A DNA stretch of 19,175 nt from an uncultured Bryobacterales bacterium (GTDB lineage: Bacteria; Acidobacteriota; Terriglobia; Bryobacterales; Bryobacteraceae). Below are positions 14,246 to 19,175 of the stretch, one piece after another. The position numbers and the translations under genes were made by a program. The notes under the pieces were generated by a model. The model was given only the letters and a program-made list of their open reading frames with translations, did not search any database and was not told the origin of the DNA. The stretch covers positions 1 through 19,175 of the forward strand of contig CALGAR010000060.1 of the NCBI GenBank assembly GCA_937959285.1, read 5' to 3'. Within the stretch, counting starts at the first letter, position 1. Each line of letters opens with the position of its first letter.

Positions 14246-16174
14246 ATGAAAAAAGTTCTCATTCGTTTGACCCTCGTGCTGGTCGTGGGTGCTGCTGTCT
14301 GGGGCGGCTACCGGGTCCTGAAAGCGCTGCCGGAGCGCCAGGAGCAGATTCCCGTTACACGCGTCCGGCGTGGCGATGTCGTCGTCCGAAGTTACTCCAG
14401 GGGCGAGCTCCGCGCCGTGCGATCGGTAACGCTCACCGCACCCAACCTGTTTGGGACGGTGCAGGTCACCAAGCTGGCGGCGCTCGGTTCGTTCGCTCGC
14501 GAGAAAGATCTGATTGTCGAGTTTGACGACGCCGAGGTGCTGTCGCGTCTGGAAGACAAGCAGCTCGAACTGGACCAGACTGACGAGCAGATCAAGAAGG
14601 CTCAGGCCGATCTGGCCATTCGCAACAACCAGGACGAGGTCGAGCTGCTGCGCGCCCGTTACGCAGTCCGGCGCGCCGAGCTCGAGGTGAAACGCAATGA
14701 GCTGGTTTCGGCGATTGATGCGAAAAAGAACATTCTCAGTCTCGAAGAGGCGCAGCGCCGCCTGAAGCAGCTCGAAAGCGACATTAAGTCCAGGCGCGAG
14801 CAGGCACAGGCCGAGCTCGCCGTGCTCCGTGAGCGGCGCAACAAGACTCTGGTTGAAATGAACCGCGAGCGCGCGAGATTGAGCCAGGTAAAGCTTCTGG
14901 CGCCGATCAGCGGCCTGGTCGCAATCAAGCAAAATCGCACGGGATTTGGAATGTTCGGCATGCAGGTGCCCGACATCCGCGAAGGGGATCAGGTGCAGCC
15001 TGGAATGCCGATAGCGGAAATCCTTGACCTCTCCGAACTCGAAGTCGTGGCTCGCGTGCCGGAGCTGGACCGCGCCAACCTCAGGGAAGGCCAGGAAGTC
15101 CTTTTGAGCCTTGACGCGATCCCCGAAAAGAAGTTCAACGGCAAAATCAAGGCCATGAGCGGTACCGCGACCGCGAATATGTTCTCGTCGGACCCGCAGA
15201 AAAAGTTTGAAGTCATCTTCTCCATTGACATGCGCCAGCTTCTCTCCGCCTTGGGGGCCAAGCCCGACCAGGTGGCGCGAATCATGGCGACTGCAGAGGA
15301 GAATCGCAAGAAGCCGATCGCCTCGACGCTGGCCTCGATGTCGCCGGCTGGTTTTGATCCGTCCCAGGGGCCCGCGTTCCTTCCGGCCGGTGGGTTTTCA
15401 GGCGAAGGGCCGGGCGGCGGTCCAATGATGGGAGGCCAGGCGGGACCTGTGGCACAGGGCGGAGCGGATGGTGCTGCCGGCGCAGGTCGTCAGGGCGGCG
15501 GAATGCGTGGGAGGGGATCTGGCGGTGCTTTCGGCAACATGTCGCCCGAGGATGCGCAGAAGATGCGCGACGCAATGCAAAAGGTTCTCGCCGGGCGAAA
15601 CATGCGTGACCTCTCCCCCGAAGAGCGACGCAAGGTGATGGAGGAGGCCGCCAAGAAGGCAGGCGTTACATTGCCGGAAGGCGGACAGCGCATGAGGTTT
15701 GGTTTTGCGGGTCCTGGCGGACAAGGCGGACCGGACGCTCTCGGAGGACGGCCATTTGGTTTAAGGTCGCCCTACACCGAAAGCGAACTCGCCAATGCAA
15801 AACTGCCTCCTCCTCCGGAAGAAGACAGTCAGCTAGACGTTCTGTTGCGTCCTGGGCTCCTCGCGGACGTGGAGATTATTGTCGAAAAGATTCCGGAGGC
15901 ACTGCATATACCCAACCAGGCGGTCTTTGAGAAGGACGGAAGGCCGGTCGTCTACGTCAAGGAGGGCAGCAGGTTCGAGGCACGCCCGATCAAGATCGCG
16001 AAGCGCAGCGAATCCACGACCATCATTCAGGAGGGCCTTGAGGAAGGCGAGGTGATCGCGCTTTCTAATCCGGACGAGAAACCGAACAGCAAGAAGAAGA
16101 AATCCGAATCAAAGGGCAATGGCGGCGGTAGCCCCTTGGGTGGCATGCCTGCCGGCGGTGGAGCAGGGAGATAG
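14246..16174 (+). CDS. HlyD/MacA-family periplasmic adaptor 3 with a large Gly/Met-rich insertion
   Basis: The 642-residue protein has an N-terminal membrane helix at about residues 5-22, a lipoyl half ending REKDLIVEFDD, a coiled-coil hairpin near 96-213, and LLAPISGLV from residue 217. The beta-barrel starts normally, with KKFEV around residue 321, and finishes with LRPGLLADV near 534-542. Between them about 200 residues are inserted: a helix, then Gly/Pro/Met-rich sequence. The insertion contains two SPE-type helical units, MSPEDAQKMRDAM at 432 and LSPEERRKVMEEA at 456, 24 residues apart. The C-terminal tail has KKKK and then Gly-rich sequence. ATG 14246 has only a weak purine site (AAG), so translation may be coupled to adaptor 2. 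The frame is unbroken, so the insertion is not a frameshift. Confidence 0.88.
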   Translation: MKKVLIRLTLVLVVGAAVWGGYRVLKALPERQEQIPVTRVRRGDVVVRSYSRGELRAVRSVTLTAPNLFGTVQVTKLAALGSFAREKDLIVEFDDAEVLSRLEDKQLELDQTDEQIKKAQADLAIRNNQDEVELLRARYAVRRAELEVKRNELVSAIDAKKNILSLEEAQRRLKQLESDIKSRREQAQAELAVLRERRNKTLVEMNRERARLSQVKLLAPISGLVAIKQNRTGFGMFGMQVPDIREGDQVQPGMPIAEILDLSELEVVARVPELDRANLREGQEVLLSLDAIPEKKFNGKIKAMSGTATANMFSSDPQKKFEVIFSIDMRQLLSALGAKPDQVARIMATAEENRKKPIASTLASMSPAGFDPSQGPAFLPAGGFSGEGPGGGPMMGGQAGPVAQGGADGAAGAGRQGGGMRGRGSGGAFGNMSPEDAQKMRDAMQKVLAGRNMRDLSPEERRKVMEEAAKKAGVTLPEGGQRMRFGFAGPGGQGGPDALGGRPFGLRSPYTESELANAKLPPPPEEDSQLDVLLRPGLLADVEIIVEKIPEALHIPNQAVFEKDGRPVVYVKEGSRFEARPIKIAKRSESTTIIQEGLEEGEVIALSNPDEKPNSKKKKSESKGNGGGSPLGGMPAGGGAGR

Positions 16175-16182
16175 GAAAGAGA

Positions 16183-17439
16183 ATGTCAGCATTTGCCGGC
16201 TACCTACCTGAACTTTACATGGGGCTTTCGAGCCTCCTGGTACACAAGCTGAGAAGCTTGTTGACCATGCTCGGCATGATCTTTGGCGTTGGCGCGGTTG
16301 TCGCCATGCTTTCGATTACGGCCGGGGCGCAGAAGGAAATGATGAGCTACATCGACCTTCTGGGAGTCAACAACATCATCGTGGAAGCCAAGGAGGCAGT
16401 GGATCGTAATGAGCTTCAGGCCCGGCGAGCTATTTCTCCCGGCCTTACGTTCCGTGATTTCCGGGCGATTGCGGAAAACGTCAGCGGGATCGAAGCGCTG
16501 ACGCCTCGCAAGCGATTCAAGCCCTTGAAGATTCTTCCGAAGACCGCAGCCGATCCGCCGCTGCTGATCGGCGTCCAGCCAAACTTTCTCGAGATTAATA
16601 ATCTGCGTGTTGTAGAGGGCCGGTTCTTTAACGACGACGACAACGAGCGATCCGCGGCAGTGTGTGTCCTGGGTGAATCGGCGAAGGTCAATCTGCTGGG
16701 ATACGAACCAGCGGTCGGAAAGTACATCAAGATCAATGACACCTGGCTGCAGGTGATTGGCGTTCTGGCGCAGCAGGCAACGGCGGATACCGAGGTTGAA
16801 GGGCTTGAAGTCGTCAACCGGAACAACCTGGTCATCGCTCCGCTGAACACGGTGATGCGCCGATTTGAAGATAACAACAGCTATCTCAAGGATGAGATCG
16901 ACGGGATCTACATCAAGGTGGCGTCCGGCACCGATTCCATCGAGACCGCGTCCGTAGTTACGGCCATTTTGAACGCGACCCACAAGGACGCCGGCGACTT
17001 TACGATCACGGTTCCTGCCGGCTTGTTGGAGCAGAAGAAGCGGACGCAGTTCATCTTCAGCGTGGTCATGATTTGTATTGCCGGTATCTCGCTTCTGGTG
17101 GGCGGTATCGGCATTATGAACATCATGCTTGCGACGGTGCTCGAGCGTACCCGGGAAATTGGCATTCGGCGCGCCATCGGCGCCAGGCAGGCCGACATCA
17201 TACGCCAGTTCCTTACTGAGGCCGTGTTGATCTCGATCTTAGGCGGTTTGATCGGTATTGCTTTCGGTTTCAGCCTTTCCCGGATCATTGCTGCCGCGGC
17301 AGGCTGGTCCACGGTCGTGACCTGGAGCTCCATTGCGGTTGCGTTTGGCGTCTCGGTCGGTATTGGACTCCTGTTTGGCATCTACCCTGCCGTGCAGGCT
17401 GCGCGGCTCGATCCCATCGAAGCGATTCGTTACGAGTAA
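16183..17439 (+). CDS. MacB/FtsX-type ABC transporter permease without ATPase domain
   Basis: The 418-residue protein has the four-helix topology of MacB-type (type VII) ABC permeases. TM1 is at about 24-46. A large periplasmic core domain runs from about 50 to 285. TM2 is at about 291-315, with GGIGIMNIMLATVLERTREIGIRRAIGA as the family signature spanning its end. TM3 and TM4 are at about 345-368 and 375-400. It ends in the usual DPIEAIRYE. E. coli MacB has a nucleotide-binding domain before TM1; here the protein begins directly at TM1, so a separate ATPase is required. Such permeases move cargo mechanically from the periplasm through TolC rather than across the inner membrane. AGGAAAG precedes ATG 16183, overlapping the stop of adaptor 3. 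Confidence 0.93.
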   Translation: MSAFAGYLPELYMGLSSLLVHKLRSLLTMLGMIFGVGAVVAMLSITAGAQKEMMSYIDLLGVNNIIVEAKEAVDRNELQARRAISPGLTFRDFRAIAENVSGIEALTPRKRFKPLKILPKTAADPPLLIGVQPNFLEINNLRVVEGRFFNDDDNERSAAVCVLGESAKVNLLGYEPAVGKYIKINDTWLQVIGVLAQQATADTEVEGLEVVNRNNLVIAPLNTVMRRFEDNNSYLKDEIDGIYIKVASGTDSIETASVVTAILNATHKDAGDFTITVPAGLLEQKKRTQFIFSVVMICIAGISLLVGGIGIMNIMLATVLERTREIGIRRAIGARQADIIRQFLTEAVLISILGGLIGIAFGFSLSRIIAAAAGWSTVVTWSSIAVAFGVSVGIGLLFGIYPAVQAARLDPIEAIRYE

Positions 17440-19116
17440 ATGGTCATGCGCATTTTGGCAATCTTTCTTGCAATCCTGGGCGTACTGCCTCTGGCGGCAC
17501 AGGTATCGGAGCCATCGGCGGCCTCCGAAGAGTTTACGGCTCCCTGGGTCGGTACCCGAGCCTATTTCAACCGCGTCTTCAAGGATCCAAACCCCAGGGT
17601 GCAATTGCGAGCGCCTTCCCGGCTCGAGGACTACCTGGTCGACGGCAAGCTGGAGTTGTCGCTCAAAGCCTATCTTGAGCTGGTCATGGCAAACAACACC
17701 GACATTGAAATTCAGCGGCTGAGCATAGAGATGCCCAAGAATGCGATTCAGCGCGCTTTCAGTGTCTTTGATCCGCTGTTTAACGCGAACTTTTCCGCCA
17801 CGCGCAGCAAGACCCCTGCAGCCGATCAGCTCGCCGGCGCTCAGACCGTTTCGAACCTGAACCAGCCATTCAGCGTTGGATTCCAGCAGCTCCTGCCGAC
17901 CGGAACGCAAGTCAGCACGAACTTCGGCTGGACCAAGACCTCCACAAACAGCGCGTTCCAGGTTATGAATCCGGCGATCCGCTCGAACTGGCGGATGGGC
18001 TTTACCCAGCCGCTGATGCGCAATCGCGGGAATGAGATCACAAAGCTTCAGATCAATATTGCGCGTAGCCGGCTGAGATCGTCGGAGTATAACGTCGAAG
18101 ACCAGATCATGCGTCTGCTGGTCCAGGCCGAAAACGCGTACTGGGCGGTTGTGGAAGCGCGCGAATCGCTGAAGGTCCAGGAACAGGGCCTTGCGTTGGC
18201 CGACCAGTCGCTCAAACGGACTATGCGGGAGCTGGAGCTGGGCGCGACTTCGCAGCTTGAGGTCTTCCAGCCTCAGCAGACTTATGCAACGGCCGAAATT
18301 GCCGTGACACAGGCAAGGTACCGGCTGGCGCAGGCGGAGGATGCCCTCCGGCGGCAGATGGGAGCGGACCTCGATCCTCGCTTCCGGGATGTGCCGATTG
18401 TCCTTACGGAAAGTGTTCTGCCTCCTACCGACGAAGCCGACTTTGACAAGGAAAAGCTGGTGGAGCTTGCACTGAGCAAGCGGCCCGATCTTCTGGCTGC
18501 TCGCCAGGCGCTCGACGTGGACGACCTGAATATCAAGTCGGCCAGCAATTCCCTTCGTCCCCAGTTCGACCTTGTCGCGAACTACACCACGCAGGGGCTC
18601 GGCGGGAATCGCTTTGAGCGTCAGTTTGGCGACGAGAACCCCATCCTGGTCTCCACCGGCGGCTTTGGTTCTTCTTTGAACCAGCTCTTCGGCTTCGGCT
18701 TTCCAGTCTTCAATTTTGGCTTGCAGCTTCAGTTGCCCCTTCGCGACCGCCGGGCTTCGGCGGATCTTGCCGATGCCTTGGTGCAGAAGAAGCTCGATGC
18801 ACTTCGCGTCCGGCAGACCGAGCAGAATATACGGCTTGAAGTGCTGAACGCCATTAACCAGGTGGAGAACAGCCGCGCAAGTGTGAAGCTTGCTCAGATT
18901 GCCGTAGACTTCGCAAACAAGAGGTTGGAAGCGGATCAGAAGCGCTACGACCTCGGGACCATCAACATCTTCTTCCTCCTCGACGCCCAAAGGGCTTTGA
19001 TCCAAGCCCAGGCAGACCTCGTTCAACAGTCGGTTCAGTACCGCCGCAACCTGTTGAATCTTCTGCAGCGAACTGGCCAGCTGTTTGAAGAGCGCAACAT
19101 CGTGCTACAACATTAA
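17440..19116 (+). CDS. TolC-family outer-membrane efflux protein
   Basis: The 558-residue protein starts with a hydrophobic signal peptide, MVMRILAIFLAILGVLPLAA, with likely cleavage near residues 20-21. The rest shows two outer-membrane-efflux repeats. The first runs through an ELELGATSQLEVFQPQQ segment, the second through KRYDLGTINIFFLLDAQRALIQAQADLVQQ. Long heptad-rich helices correspond to the periplasmic tunnel, and aromatic/beta segments between them to the barrel strands. The trimer would form the outer-membrane exit for the adaptor-permease complex. ATG 17440 abuts the permease stop with no gap; ATG 17446 is a nearby alternative giving the same signal peptide core. It is longer than E. 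coli TolC (493). Immediate coupling to the permease gene indicates a dedicated, not shared, exit duct. Confidence 0.93.
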   Translation: MVMRILAIFLAILGVLPLAAQVSEPSAASEEFTAPWVGTRAYFNRVFKDPNPRVQLRAPSRLEDYLVDGKLELSLKAYLELVMANNTDIEIQRLSIEMPKNAIQRAFSVFDPLFNANFSATRSKTPAADQLAGAQTVSNLNQPFSVGFQQLLPTGTQVSTNFGWTKTSTNSAFQVMNPAIRSNWRMGFTQPLMRNRGNEITKLQINIARSRLRSSEYNVEDQIMRLLVQAENAYWAVVEARESLKVQEQGLALADQSLKRTMRELELGATSQLEVFQPQQTYATAEIAVTQARYRLAQAEDALRRQMGADLDPRFRDVPIVLTESVLPPTDEADFDKEKLVELALSKRPDLLAARQALDVDDLNIKSASNSLRPQFDLVANYTTQGLGGNRFERQFGDENPILVSTGGFGSSLNQLFGFGFPVFNFGLQLQLPLRDRRASADLADALVQKKLDALRVRQTEQNIRLEVLNAINQVENSRASVKLAQIAVDFANKRLEADQKRYDLGTINIFFLLDAQRALIQAQADLVQQSVQYRRNLLNLLQRTGQLFEERNIVLQH

Positions 19117-19134
19117 GGGGCTGTTTCTGCTTGT

Positions 19135-19156
19135 GCGCCCGGCTCGCGCCGGGCGC
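19135..19156 (+). terminator. GC-rich hairpin after the TolC-family gene, probable operon end
   Basis: GCGCCCGGC at 19135-19143 pairs perfectly with GCCGGGCGC at 19148-19156 around a 4-nt loop, starting 19 nt after the stop. No T-tract follows, so it could be a stem-only terminator or a 3' stabiliser. The window ends 19 nt later, so what follows cannot be seen. Confidence 0.55.
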
Positions 19157-19175
19157 GCCGGCCGATCTGCTGGTT

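Noticed and set aside
15340..15840. Frameshift or gene fusion in adaptor 3
   Set aside because: The frame is continuous and both barrel halves flank the Gly/Met-rich part in the same frame; an in-frame insertion explains it.
17239..19026. Long open frame (595 codons) on the minus strand opposite the permease end and TolC gene
   Set aside because: It has no recognisable protein motifs and mirrors two well-supported genes; high G+C leaves antisense frames open by chance.
11014..19175. Mobile element or genomic-island boundary around the efflux operon
   Set aside because: No transposase, integrase, tRNA gene or flanking direct repeat was seen, and base composition looks the same as in the housekeeping genes.

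Overview
The window is a gene-dense bacterial chromosome segment of roughly 60% G+C (estimated by eye), with every supported gene on the + strand. Gene content and style (a metal-site-less cupin next to a small zinc-ribbon protein, a metK-ahcY pair, tig-clpX-lon-engB-rho, then a tandem-adaptor efflux operon with low-complexity insertions) suggest an Acidobacteriota-like organism. The taxon is inferred from gene style only; no marker RNA is present. The efflux operon (inner-membrane-anchored adaptors plus a TolC-like outer-membrane factor) implies a diderm cell.

Region 1 (1-936): the C-terminal end of an Old Yellow Enzyme-type NADH:flavin oxidoreductase, a small CxxC/CxxxxC probable zinc-binding protein and a degenerate cupin. 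Region 2 (937-3631): the methyl cycle. metK makes S-adenosylmethionine and ahcY removes S-adenosylhomocysteine. A good sigma70-like promoter precedes metK. Both leaders, before metK and before ahcY, contain mutually exclusive pairings, one of which in the ahcY leader masks the Shine-Dalgarno sequence. These leaders are the best candidates here for undescribed regulation.

Region 3 (3632-11060): protein quality control and core functions. Trigger factor, ClpX, Lon, the ribosome-assembly GTPase EngB and transcription terminator Rho follow one another. clpP, often found between tig and clpX, is absent, giving the Bacillus-like order. clpX has its own strong promoter. engB and rho overlap by ATGA. 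A 12-bp inverted repeat closes the block after rho.

Region 4 (11182-19116): a five-gene operon for a MacAB/TolC-like exporter. It has three consecutive, different periplasmic adaptors, a MacB-type permease without its ATPase domain and a TolC-family outer-membrane protein. Junctions are 0-15 nt. Adaptor 1 carries a ~125-residue Ser/Gly insertion, including 22 serines in 24 residues, inside its lipoyl domain. Adaptor 3 carries a ~200-residue Gly/Met-rich insertion in its beta-barrel region. No ABC ATPase is in the window. A GC hairpin follows the last gene and probably marks the operon end. No gene-free stretch exceeds 300 bases, and no mobile element, CRISPR array, tRNA or rRNA was seen.
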